The translations under genes and the position numbers were made by a program. Source: Burkholderiaceae bacterium (GTDB taxonomy: Bacteria > Pseudomonadota > Gammaproteobacteria > Burkholderiales > Burkholderiaceae_E). From it: DNA of 64,000 bases. Under the pieces are notes generated by a model. It was not told the origin of the DNA and searched no databases. It saw only the letters and a program-made list of their open reading frames with translations. The stretch lies in the NCBI GenBank assembly GCA_023954015.1, contig JAMLIS010000003.1:248001-312000 (forward strand), read 5' to 3'. This document shows, one piece after another, positions 41,556-50,329 of the stretch; position 1 is the first letter of the stretch, and each line of letters starts with the position of its first letter.

Positions 41556-42161
41556 TCACGGCGCGAGATAGTAGACGTTCGGACCGGTTCCCGCCTCGGG
41601 ATGGAGAGTAAACCCTGCGCGCTCCTTGATCAGGCGTGAGACCTCGCTATCCGGATCGGACACGTCGCCGAAGAAACGCGCCTTCGATGCGCAATTCGAC
41701 ACGCAGGCGGGATCCTTTCCCTCGGCGAGGCGATCGCGGCAGAAGTTGCATTTCATAACGACGCCCTCCGGATGACGCTCGGTGCGCGCCACCTCGTATG
41801 GCGTAGGTCCGGCGTCGCCGAAATAGTTGCGCCGTTCGTCGTTGAAATATCGGTTGTTGTACGGACATGCCACCATGCAGGCACGGCACCCGACGCAAAC
41901 GTCCTTGTCGATATCGACGATCCCGTGCTCGGCGTAGTGGCTCGCCCCGGTCGGACAGGCACTTACGCAAGGCGCATCGTCACAATGGTTGCAGAGAACC
42001 GGGAGCAGCATCTTGCTCGGCATCGGGTAGACACCGTCTTCGCTCTTGATGACCCTCGCGAAGAAGACCCCGGGCGGCGTCCCGTGTTCTGCCTTACAGG
42101 AAACGACGCATCCCTGACAACCCATGCATCGCTTCAAGTCGATGACCATTCCCAGTCGCAT
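41556..42161 (-). CDS. Four-cluster ferredoxin-type electron-transfer subunit (PadC-like)
   Basis: A 201-aa iron-sulfur subunit of the DmsB/NrfC/PadC type. Sixteen Cys are arranged for four 4Fe-4S clusters: CMGCQGCVVSC, CNHCDDAPCVSACP, CVGCRACMVACP, and CNFCRDRL...PACVSNC. There is no signal peptide, which agrees with the cytoplasmic orientation proposed for the catalytic subunit. I chose the ATG at 42159-42161 (MRLGMVIDLKRC) because it follows a G-rich ribosome site and starts at the family N-terminus. Operator-like palindrome 2 lies 27 bases upstream. Confidence 0.92.
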   Translation of the reverse strand: MRLGMVIDLKRCMGCQGCVVSCKAEHGTPPGVFFARVIKSEDGVYPMPSKMLLPVLCNHCDDAPCVSACPTGASHYAEHGIVDIDKDVCVGCRACMVACPYNNRYFNDERRNYFGDAGPTPYEVARTERHPEGVVMKCNFCRDRLAEGKDPACVSNCASKARFFGDVSDPDSEVSRLIKERAGFTLHPEAGTGPNVYYLAP

Positions 42162-42576
42162 CGCGTCCCCCCACCAAGAATTACGCTTAGCATAACGTAT
42201 CACGCATAATAAAACACACGATGCACCTCGTGTCAACGGCGGATACGGTGCAGTTTTCAGCGTCCGTGCGTCGCGGGCGGCGCTGGTTGCCGCTCCAGCC
42301 CTGAGGGGACGATCGGCCAGAGTGCGCGTGTGTCGATGCGACAGGGGCAAAATTGGCGGTCGAACTCGACCGGGGAGCAGATATCCACGAGCGCGCGTGA
42401 AGCGCACGCTCGGCGCATGCGCCTACTCGGCTGCGATGAGGCTCGTTCCCGCTGCCTTGAAGGCCGCCGTGCCGCTGGCCCAGCCTACCCGGTTGGCGCC
42501 GTTCTGGCGTGGCGGTGACTACCTAACTAACTAGGCGAAGGTGCTGTCTGAGGCGCCCTGCATGGCGACGAAGATC
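42162..42576. other. Intergenic stretch between the ferredoxin gene and fahA
   Basis: Apart from operator copy 2 near its left end I see no gene. On the minus strand a short coding-like stretch (NGANRVGWASGTAAFKAAGT, about 42440-42510) ends in a stop and might be the tail of a lost gene. A TAACTAACTA repeat lies at 42524-42533, close to the fahA stop codon. Confidence 0.4.
42188..42208. promoter_or_regulatory. Operator-like palindrome, copy 2
   Basis: TAGCATAACGTATCACGCAT (42188-42207) matches copy 1 at 35350 at most positions, with the same TAACGTAT centre. It lies 27 bases upstream of the ferredoxin start, in position to control the ferredoxin-NrfD-oxidoreductase-IclR operon. Confidence 0.65.
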
Positions 42577-43905
42577 TCAGGGGTGCCAAAGCGGCAACGC
42601 GGGCAACACCGTCCCGCGGCACTCTCCGAAACCAATGCGCGCGGCACCCTGCTTTTCGCACCGACCCCGAATGATCACGGCGTCGCCGTCCTCCAGATAG
42701 GTGCGGGTCTCGCCATCAGGCAAGCTCAGCGCCCGCTTTCCACCCGTTGTAAGTTCGATGAGCGCGCCCGCCTGGTCGAGCGATGGTCCGGAAAGCGTGC
42801 CGGTTCCAAGGAGGTCGCCGGCTCGCAGGTTGCAGCCGCCGACGGTGTGGTGGGTGACCATCTGCCCTATCGTCCAGTAAGCGTGGCGATAGCTGGTAGT
42901 GCTAAGTCGCACGGCAGGCCTGCCATGCTTTCGCATGTGCGCGGTCTCCAGCGAGACCTCCAGATGGATGTCGAAGGCGCCGCTCTCGCGCATCTGCGCA
43001 GAGTCGAGGTATGGCAAGGGCGATGGGTCGCCCGCAGGCCGAGAGAACGGCACGCGATATGGGGCAAGCGCCTCCATCGTCACGATCCACGGCGACAGGG
43101 TCGACGCGAAGTTCTTCGACAGGAAGGGCCCAAGCGGCTGATACTCCCAGGCTTGGATATCGCGCGCCGACCAGTCGTTGAGCAAGCACACGCCAAAAAC
43201 ATGCGACTCGGCCTCGCCGATCGGAATCGGCTGGCCGCGTTCGTTTCCAGTGCCGATGAATATGCCGAGTTCGAGTTCGTAGTCAAGGCGCTGGCACGGA
43301 CCGAGCTGGGGTTGTTCGACATCAGCGGCTCGGAGTTGACCGATCGGGCGCGGGAAGGTGTCGCCGGAGACGCGGATCGACGAGCTGCGTCCGTGATAGC
43401 CGATCGGCACCCATTTATAATTGGGCAAGAGCGGGTTGTCGGGACGGAACTGCGCTCCGATGTTGGTCGCGTGGAAGAGCGAAGTATAGAAGTCGGTAAA
43501 GTCGCCGATGCGCGCGGGGACGTCGTACTCGGAATCGGCCTGCGCAACCAGGCAGCCGCTCAGCGCGGCCTGTGCGTCCGCGCCTTCACGCAGCGCTCGC
43601 GAGAGCGCTAGTCTAAGGGCCGACCAGAACTTCGGACCCATCGCCATGAAACTATTCAATTCAGACGCGCCACAGGCGGCCGCGGCAATTGCCGCGTCCC
43701 CCTTCAGTACCCCGGTATTTGCCGTGGCGCCAAGATCCAGGATCTGGTCGCCGATGCCGACCCCACCGCGAAACGCCTCCACCTTCCCCTTGCGACGGAA
43801 GACCGCCAGGGGCAGGTTCTGCAGCGGGAAGTCACTGTCTCGTGACTCGGCCGACTCGATCCAGCTTTTCAGCGCCGGATCGTGAGTCTCGTTGATTGCC
43901 TTCAT
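42577..43905 (-). CDS. fahA: Fumarylacetoacetase
   Basis: A 442-aa fumarylacetoacetate hydrolase, last step of the homogentisate pathway, giving fumarate and acetoacetate. The N-terminal SH3-like domain (FPLQNLPLAVFRR) is followed by the catalytic domain with DFYTSLFHATNIGAQFRPDN, YHGRSSSIRVSG, LDYELELGIFIG (metal ligands) and LLNDWSARDIQAWEYQPLGPF. Length is normal. It starts 27 bases after hmgA on the same strand. No maleylacetoacetate isomerase gene is visible nearby. Confidence 0.95.
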   Translation of the reverse strand: MKAINETHDPALKSWIESAESRDSDFPLQNLPLAVFRRKGKVEAFRGGVGIGDQILDLGATANTGVLKGDAAIAAAACGASELNSFMAMGPKFWSALRLALSRALREGADAQAALSGCLVAQADSEYDVPARIGDFTDFYTSLFHATNIGAQFRPDNPLLPNYKWVPIGYHGRSSSIRVSGDTFPRPIGQLRAADVEQPQLGPCQRLDYELELGIFIGTGNERGQPIPIGEAESHVFGVCLLNDWSARDIQAWEYQPLGPFLSKNFASTLSPWIVTMEALAPYRVPFSRPAGDPSPLPYLDSAQMRESGAFDIHLEVSLETAHMRKHGRPAVRLSTTSYRHAYWTIGQMVTHHTVGGCNLRAGDLLGTGTLSGPSLDQAGALIELTTGGKRALSLPDGETRTYLEDGDAVIIRGRCEKQGAARIGFGECRGTVLPALPLWHP

Positions 43906-43932
43906 GAAGTTGTGTTCCGTCCGCTCGATCGA

Positions 43933-45285
43933 TCAGGGTCGGTTCGGATCGAAGCGCTTCGTAAGCCCTTGCCAGCACTCGAAGTAATTGGCCTGCAGTT
44001 GCGGCGAGTCCAGCGCAATCTGAGTCGGGCGGATGACGCAGCGCGTCTCGAACATGATCGCCATCGTGTCACGGATGTAGTCGGGCTTCGAGACGTCAGC
44101 GTTGGTGGCCTTCTCGAAGGTTTCGGCGTCGGGGCCATGGCCGGTCATGCAGTTGTGCAGGCTGGCACTGCCCGGCAGAAAGCCTTCCGCCTTGGCGTCG
44201 TAGGCGCCGTGCACCAAGCCCATGAACTCTCCGGCGATATTGCGATGAAACCAGGGCGGACGGAAAGTGTGCTGCATGGCCAGCACGCGCGGTGGAAAGA
44301 TCGCGAAGTCGATCGAATCCACTCCCGGGGTGTCCGAGACCGATTGCAGCACGAGGAAGATCGACGGGTCGGGGTGGTCGTAACTGATCGAACCGATCGC
44401 ATTAAAGCGGCGCAGATCATACTTGTAGGGCGCGAAATTACCATGCCACGCCACGACATCGAACGGTGAATGGCCCATAGTGGCCGCCCACAGGTTGCCC
44501 ATGAACTTCGCCACCAGTTCGTACTCGTCGTCGCGATCCTGATACCACGCCACGGGCGTCTGGAAGTCACGCGAATTAGCGAGCCCGTTGGACCCGAGCA
44601 CGCCGAGGTCCGGAAGCCGGAAGGCGGCGCCGAAATTCTCGCAGATGTAGCCGCGCGCAGTGTCGTCGAGCAACTCGACCCGGAGGCGCACGCCTCGCGG
44701 GATAACGACGATCTCCTGCGGTTCGACCTCGATGAGGCCCAGTTCGGTGGTAAACCGCAAGCGCCCCTGCTGCGGCACGATCAGCATTTCGCCATCGGCG
44801 TTGTAGAAGGCGCGATTCATCATCGAACGGTTTGCTGCATACATGTGGATGCCGCAGCCGCTCTGCGTATGTGGATCGCCATTGCCGGCCATCGTCACCA
44901 ACCCCTGCACGAAATCGGTCGGCGCGCTGGGAAGCGGGAGCGGATCCCAGCGCAACTGGTGCGGCGGGGTCACCGCCTTGCTGAAGTCGCTCTCCAGTTG
45001 GCCGTTGTCGATTCGCTGAAACGGTCGATGCACCGCTGACGGCCGGATCCGATAGAGCCAAGAACGCCTGTTTGCATGCCGCGGTGCGGTGAATGCAGTA
45101 CCGGACAGTTGCTCGGCGTACAGACCAAAGGGGCACTTCTGGGGTGAGTTCTGCCCCACCGGCAGTGCACCCTGCAAGGCCTCGGTGGCAACTTCATTGC
45201 CGAAGCCGGAGTGGTAGACGAAGTTGCTGGGCTGGGCGGAGGAAGTGAGCTGCGGTCGGGTGGCTTGCCGGGCAGTCTCGGCCAT
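43933..45285 (-). CDS. hmgA: Homogentisate 1,2-dioxygenase
   Basis: A 450-aa Fe(II) ring-cleavage dioxygenase that opens homogentisate to maleylacetoacetate. Family segments include [17 protein letters not shown] at the N-terminus, [37 protein letters not shown], and the iron-ligand region [20 protein letters not shown] and [13 protein letters not shown]. Length is normal. It precedes fahA in one transcription unit; the P450 gene ends 182 bases upstream on the same strand. Confidence 0.96.
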   Translation of the reverse strand: MAETARQATRPQLTSSAQPSNFVYHSGFGNEVATEALQGALPVGQNSPQKCPFGLYAEQLSGTAFTAPRHANRRSWLYRIRPSAVHRPFQRIDNGQLESDFSKAVTPPHQLRWDPLPLPSAPTDFVQGLVTMAGNGDPHTQSGCGIHMYAANRSMMNRAFYNADGEMLIVPQQGRLRFTTELGLIEVEPQEIVVIPRGVRLRVELLDDTARGYICENFGAAFRLPDLGVLGSNGLANSRDFQTPVAWYQDRDDEYELVAKFMGNLWAATMGHSPFDVVAWHGNFAPYKYDLRRFNAIGSISYDHPDPSIFLVLQSVSDTPGVDSIDFAIFPPRVLAMQHTFRPPWFHRNIAGEFMGLVHGAYDAKAEGFLPGSASLHNCMTGHGPDAETFEKATNADVSKPDYIRDTMAIMFETRCVIRPTQIALDSPQLQANYFECWQGLTKRFDPNRP

Positions 45286-45467
45286 TGCATCTCTCCTGGC
45301 AAATGAGGAACAAAGGACGGTCGATCGGTTTCACCCTACATCACATGCGCGTTCGATGATCTGAACACTCATGCAGTGGGAACCTGATGGGACCCTGCCG
45401 GCCAGCGGCTCGAGGCTGGCCGAAGTTGCTGCGGATACCCGTTCACCGCCCACCTTCGAGCGACGCA

Positions 45468-47816
45468 TTAAAGGTCCAGCACCAAACGCGCCGACTTGCT
45501 GCGCGAGCAACAGGTCATCATGCGATTGTTGGCCTCGCGATCCGCCGAATTGAGCACGATATCTCGATGATCTACTGTTCCCTCGAGCACACCGACCTCG
45601 CAGGTTCCGCACAAACCCTCCAGGCAATCGCTCTGCACGTCGACGTTCGACGCATTCAGCACTTCGAGCACTGTCTTGTCGGCAGGCACTGCCAAAGTCA
45701 ACCCGGAGGTGCGCAATTCCACTTCGAAGCTTATCTCACGGGAAGGCTCGAGCTTAGGCATCTCGCTGACGAAACGCTCCATGTGAAGCGCATACGGGCG
45801 CCATCCAGCCTTTTCGACCGCCGCCTGCAGTGCTTCCAGCATTCGTAGCGGTCCGCAGGCGTGAATATCAGTAACGTCGTCTGGCTGAGAAAGAAGTCGA
45901 TCAAAATCGTTGCGAGTGCCTTCGTCGCTGATATACAGGTGCAGTCGATCGCCGTGCAGATCTGCAAGTTGTGCCGCGAAGGCCGCATTCGCCCTGGTCG
46001 AACAACTGTAGTGCAACTCATACTCCTTACCCAATGCATGCGCACGCTGAGCCATGGCCATGATCGGCGTGATCCCGATTCCTCCGGCGATCAGGATCAA
46101 GCGCCCTGCACCCTCGTTCATGTGGAAATGGTTGCGCGGACCGCGCACGCGCAGCATCGTTCCCGGCGTCGAATATCGGTGGATCCACTCCGACCCGCCA
46201 CGGCTGTTGTGGTCGCGCAAGATCGCAACTTCCCATTCGCTGGTTTCGCTAAGGTCTCCGCAAAGCGAGTATTGTCTCGACAGCCCTGTGTCTCCGCATT
46301 GAATATCGATGTGCGAGCCAGCTGTCCAGTTCGGCAACACCTGACCGGATGGATGTCTCAAACGGAGCCGAACAATGTCCGGCGCAACGCGATCAGCCGC
46401 AACTACTTCGAGCCGGCGAACCAAGCTTCTTGCATCAGGAGCCCCCAGTCTGATTTCCTGCTTGCATTCTTGCGACGACGAACTCCAGCGTTCGGGATTT
46501 TTTTCGGGGTCCCACTCCACCCACAGATTTCGTGGGCCGCGGAACGCCAAATTGTGAACATATTCGAACTTCTGTTCCGACAGTTGCATATGCGGCAATC
46601 GCCGCGTCAACTCGCCGATGAAGATTTGCATTTCCATACGGCCGATGTTCTTGCCCAAACACTGATGGACACCGAACCCAAACGACAAGTGATCCGTCAT
46701 GTTGTCGCGACGAATATCGAAAAAATCGGGGTCGGTGAATTTATGGCCGTCGTGGTTTGCAGACGAGACCACCAACAGCAGACGGGACCCCGCGGGAATC
46801 TTGACACCATCGATCTCGACGTCGCGCGTCGTGCGTCGGCGCCAGGAGGCGATGGGCCCCACATGCCGCAGGCATTCTTCGACAGCCGGAGAAATCAATT
46901 CCGGATCGTCGCAAAGCTCGTTCCACACATCTCGATTCTCGAGCAATATCCTGATTGCGTTGGCCGACGCAAACGACGTGGACTCGTGAGCGGCCACGAT
47001 AATGGCCATCATCATGGAATGCAGGTACGAATCGGTCACGACTTCCGGGTGTTTTCTCTGCTGTCGTATGGAGTACCTCATCCAGCCAGGGCCATCCGGC
47101 GTTTGTCGCATCTTCTCCAGAATTTCACCTGACACCTGCCAAAATTGACCGACGTTGTGCGCCACTTCGATCCGCTCGTCGTCGGTCGGACGCCCGAACG
47201 CGTTTCGAGTATGAGCGATGGCGAACTCGTGCATTTTATCGCGCTCCCGGTCATCCTCGATACCGAGAAAATGCAAGGCCACCGAAAACGGCACGTCCCA
47301 TAATAACTCTCGAAACAAGTCGACCTTGCCACGATCGATGAATCGATCAATTGCGTCGGCAACCAACTGCTGCACCATCGGAATCTGATCTCGAAGATGT
47401 TCAGGTGTGAACGGTTCCATCAATGCGCGCCGACGGGCCATATGGATCGGTTCGTCTTCGTTGACCAACGTCCGACTCATCCTATAATCGTACGTTGCCA
47501 GGATTTCCGAAAACTCCTTGGGAATTTTCCCGACTGGTTCCAGTGCATTCGACGGACTAAATGTGTGCGGGTCGCGAAAAATGCTCTTGATAGTGTCGTA
47601 CCGCGTCAATACCCAATAATCAATTTCAGGGCTGTAGAAAACCGGTGCTCGCTCGCGCGCCCATCGAACGAATTCGGACGGATTCTCCATGTACGCGTCC
47701 TGAAACGGGTCGAAACGCGCCGCGAGTTCCTCCACTGAACATCCTGCGATGCCCGTGTCGCTCTGATAGATCGGGCACGACGTCGGCGTTGGAGCCGGGT
47801 TGATCGGGTCTGTCAT
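45468..47816 (-). CDS. Self-sufficient cytochrome P450 fused to FMN/2Fe-2S reductase (CYP116B type)
   Basis: A 782-aa fusion. The P450 domain (about 1-450) has the I-helix segment AAHESTSF, the K-helix ExxR in EECLRHVG and the heme Cys in FGFGVHQCLGKNIG. After a linker, a phthalate-dioxygenase-reductase-like part holds RQYSLCGD for FMN and AGGIGITPIMAM for NAD(P)H. The C-terminal ferredoxin domain has CLEGLCGTCEVG with a distant fourth Cys in RMMTCCSR. The ATG at 47814-47816 starts MTDPINPAP; the open frame upstream is not P450-like. It lies upstream of hmgA-fahA on the same strand, so it may hydroxylate an arylacetate or similar precursor. Confidence 0.92.
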   Translation of the reverse strand: MTDPINPAPTPTSCPIYQSDTGIAGCSVEELAARFDPFQDAYMENPSEFVRWARERAPVFYSPEIDYWVLTRYDTIKSIFRDPHTFSPSNALEPVGKIPKEFSEILATYDYRMSRTLVNEDEPIHMARRRALMEPFTPEHLRDQIPMVQQLVADAIDRFIDRGKVDLFRELLWDVPFSVALHFLGIEDDRERDKMHEFAIAHTRNAFGRPTDDERIEVAHNVGQFWQVSGEILEKMRQTPDGPGWMRYSIRQQRKHPEVVTDSYLHSMMMAIIVAAHESTSFASANAIRILLENRDVWNELCDDPELISPAVEECLRHVGPIASWRRRTTRDVEIDGVKIPAGSRLLLVVSSANHDGHKFTDPDFFDIRRDNMTDHLSFGFGVHQCLGKNIGRMEMQIFIGELTRRLPHMQLSEQKFEYVHNLAFRGPRNLWVEWDPEKNPERWSSSSQECKQEIRLGAPDARSLVRRLEVVAADRVAPDIVRLRLRHPSGQVLPNWTAGSHIDIQCGDTGLSRQYSLCGDLSETSEWEVAILRDHNSRGGSEWIHRYSTPGTMLRVRGPRNHFHMNEGAGRLILIAGGIGITPIMAMAQRAHALGKEYELHYSCSTRANAAFAAQLADLHGDRLHLYISDEGTRNDFDRLLSQPDDVTDIHACGPLRMLEALQAAVEKAGWRPYALHMERFVSEMPKLEPSREISFEVELRTSGLTLAVPADKTVLEVLNASNVDVQSDCLEGLCGTCEVGVLEGTVDHRDIVLNSADREANNRMMTCCSRSKSARLVLDL

Positions 47817-48427
47817 CTCGTTTCCAGAATAGTTTTCACTCAAAAGTACGAGATCCGATAACATCGGTAAGCCGCTTGAGGTTTCCAAAGCTGCCGCATA
47901 CGGAGTCAAGTTCTTGGACGGGCCTTGCAGCCCCCCGCGCGCACCAAGAATACCCGCCGCACCGTTGCACAGCAATTGGACAGCATGCCTGCCGATCGGT
48001 TGTCCGTCTTTTCTGCGATCTCGAGAAACGCTTCGGGCAACGCGATGCGTTTTCTTCTCCTCGGAAGCGGTCAAGGCTTCGCTTCGCGGGCCTTGCACTT
48101 TCATGGCCGCTTACAGGGAGCGAGGGACGTTTCGCCTGATTTGTCGGCAGGTATCCGTGTTTTTTGCGCCGTCCTGTCAGGTGTTGTCTCGTTGTGGCCG
48201 CCATCACACACATCGCATCTCGGCCATTGGGATGGGCAAGAGGTGGTCGGTGCGACTAGCCGTGTCAGGACCTCGGACCGGCGCAGGTGGATCGGTATCG
48301 GCCTCAGGGCCTGGCCGATCTTCTCCAGTTCTGCATTTGGTGACCCGGCAGAATTGGATGCTAAGTTCACGGTCCAGGCAGCGCCGAACCAGCATGGCGC
48401 AGCCGTCAATCGGCCCGTCTCGCGTTC
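47817..48427. other. Non-coding or degraded stretch between the P450 and NUDIX genes
   Basis: No frame in these 611 bases has a recognisable product or ribosome binding site. Short open frames on both strands look like chance. It marks the right edge of the low-GC block and may contain remains of whatever brought the block in, but I could not identify a transposase or repeat. Confidence 0.35.
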
Positions 48428-49087
48428 ATGCTCCGCAACTCGCATCTGAAGAAGCTGGTGCAGGCGAACCTGCGGCGCTTCGCCGTGAACGAGTTGTCTG
48501 CGCCTCACGCGCGCGCCGCCGCGGTGGCGGTCGCCGTCGCCGACGAAGGAACCGGCGCGGACCTGTCGGGATTGCCGCGCCACGCGGCGTGGAGCCATCG
48601 GGCCGCATTGCTCCTGACCCGCCGCTCGCGCGCGCTGCGCGATCATCCGGGCCAGTGGGCGCTGCCTGGCGGGTGTATCGATGCCGGTGAGTCGGCCGAA
48701 CAGGCGGCACTTCGCGAACTCGCCGAGGAGATCGGCCTGTCGCTCGGCACCGCCGCTATCCTGGGGCGGCTCGACGACTTCGTCACCCGGTCCGGTTTCG
48801 TGATCACGCCGGTGGTGGTCTGGGCAGGCGCCGCGCGGCGCCTGGTGCCCAACCCCGCGGAAGTGCAAAGCATCCATCGCGTCCCGCTCGCGGAGTTCCG
48901 GCGCGTCGATTCGCCGATCCTGGACGCGGTCGAAGGCAGTGCACATCGCTTGCTGCGCATGCCGATAGGCGAAGACTGGATTGCCGCGCCCACGGCCGCG
49001 ATCCTGTATCAGTTTCGCGAGGTCTGCATCGAGGGGCGAGCGACCCGGGTAGTGGACTTCGAGCAACCGGCGTTCGCCTGGAAGTGA
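48428..49087 (+). CDS. NUDIX hydrolase (CoA pyrophosphatase-like)
   Basis: A 219-aa NUDIX protein with the box GGCIDAGESAEQAALRELAEEIGL at about residues 80-103, matching GX5EX7REUXEEXGU. Preceding LLLTRRSRALRDHPGQWALPGG and following RLDDFVTRSGFVITPVVVW agree with the CoA diphosphatase group (NudL/YeaB). The ATG at 48428 has no clear ribosome binding site. It is the first high-GC gene after the catabolic block. Confidence 0.9.
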   Translation: MLRNSHLKKLVQANLRRFAVNELSAPHARAAAVAVAVADEGTGADLSGLPRHAAWSHRAALLLTRRSRALRDHPGQWALPGGCIDAGESAEQAALRELAEEIGLSLGTAAILGRLDDFVTRSGFVITPVVVWAGAARRLVPNPAEVQSIHRVPLAEFRRVDSPILDAVEGSAHRLLRMPIGEDWIAAPTAAILYQFREVCIEGRATRVVDFEQPAFAWK

Positions 49088-49168
49088 GCGATGAAGTCCG
49101 CGAACGCGTCGTGAACTCGTGAACTTGGCGACGAAAGGGATTTCGCCACCGTAGAGAGCGGGCGTGGA

Positions 49169-50164
49169 TCAACGCCCGCCCTTGCTGCCGAGCGCGTCGC
49201 CCAACTGCACCTTGTTGCTCACGCCCAGGCGCACGTAGGCGTTGCGCAGATAGGTACGCACCGTTGCCGGCCGCAAGCCGAGTCGGCGGGCGATTTCCTT
49301 GTACGACAGGCCGGCCGCGAACAGGTGCGCCACGCGCTGCTCTCGCGGTGACAGCAGCGGCACGACGGTGCCCGCCGGCAGGCGCTGCAATCGCACGTGC
49401 TCGTCCTGGCGGCTGATCTCGAGGACGCCATCCGGCAGGCGCACCGTGCAGGGCAAGCCGGCGAAACGCTGCACCAACTCGGCCGGCAGTTCGAGCCCGT
49501 CCCAGGCCGGCCACCGTGCATACAGCAGTTCGCACAGCGCAGGTCCGGCGTACACCAGGTGCCCATCGGGGCGAGCCCAGGCGGCGCGCACGATGCCGTC
49601 GATCGATGCACGGGACAGCGCATCCTGCAGGCAGTGATGCCACAGTTGCAGCGTGTGGCGCAGCAGGTGGCGAAACACCGTGGCCTCGTCGTCGCCGAAA
49701 GCGCTGGCGTCGCGGTCGCGATAGGCCACCACGAAGAACAGCTGCCCGGTCGTAGGCTCGTCCAGGCTCATCGCCATGATGTAGCGAAAGCCGTAACGAT
49801 CGGCGAAGGCGTTGAGCGCGGGCACGTGGCGATACGTATAGACGTCCAGGCGTTGCACCTGCCCGCGCCGCTCGAAAGTGTTTCGCGCGAACGGATCCAC
49901 CTCGGCGATCTGGCGCCAGTCTGCCGCTATCGCGTCGGGCAAGCCGGAGACGTCGGCCTGGTATAACCCGACCGTCTGGCCATCGTCCCGGTCGCTGGCC
50001 AGGCCCCACCAGGCGCTCCGGATCGAGAGCGTCTCCCGCAGCAGGCCAACCGCTCTCGCCAGGAACTCGGCTGCCGGCACCTCACGCGCCAGTCGCCCCA
50101 GCCTGAGCAATCGCTCGCCGAGCAGCTCGACCGCGTCGAACGAGGGGGCGTTGATGTCGTTCAT
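49169..50164 (-). CDS. LuxR-family transcriptional regulator
   Basis: A 331-aa regulator. The C-terminal LuxR/FixJ helix-turn-helix is clear (LLSPREQRVAHLFAAGLSYKEIARRLGLRPATVRTYLRNAYVRLGV, about residues 270-315). The N-terminal 250 residues form one or two sensor domains of no family I recognise; aromatic-rich segments such as DVYTYRHVPALNAFADRYGF suggest ligand binding. I chose the ATG at 50162-50164. It is divergent from the amidase gene and probably regulates it. Confidence 0.87.
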   Translation of the reverse strand: MNDINAPSFDAVELLGERLLRLGRLAREVPAAEFLARAVGLLRETLSIRSAWWGLASDRDDGQTVGLYQADVSGLPDAIAADWRQIAEVDPFARNTFERRGQVQRLDVYTYRHVPALNAFADRYGFRYIMAMSLDEPTTGQLFFVVAYRDRDASAFGDDEATVFRHLLRHTLQLWHHCLQDALSRASIDGIVRAAWARPDGHLVYAGPALCELLYARWPAWDGLELPAELVQRFAGLPCTVRLPDGVLEISRQDEHVRLQRLPAGTVVPLLSPREQRVAHLFAAGLSYKEIARRLGLRPATVRTYLRNAYVRLGVSNKVQLGDALGSKGGR

Positions 50165-50329
50165 CGCGCACCGATTCGATCGGGGCGCACCGGAACTTGT
50201 CGTGCGTGGCGCCTGGCCGCCACCTGCAGATGACGACTCCGCATCGGCAGATCTTCTGCGTACCGTGCGCAACACATAGCCTGCGCAGTGTGGGCCGTCC
50301 GCTGCCCGAATGGAACACAGGAGTCGACC

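Noticed and set aside
42420..42534. Minus-strand coding-like tail (NGANRVGWASGTAAF) as a gene remnant
   Set aside because: Too short and without any family match that I can name; listed only as part of the intergenic stretch.
45400..45421. Hairpin GGCCAGC/GCTGGCC after the P450 gene as a terminator
   Set aside because: The stem is short and no T-run follows on either strand.
47836..48213. Transposase remnant upstream of the P450 gene
   Set aside because: Frames on both strands were read for DDE or IS motifs and none was found.
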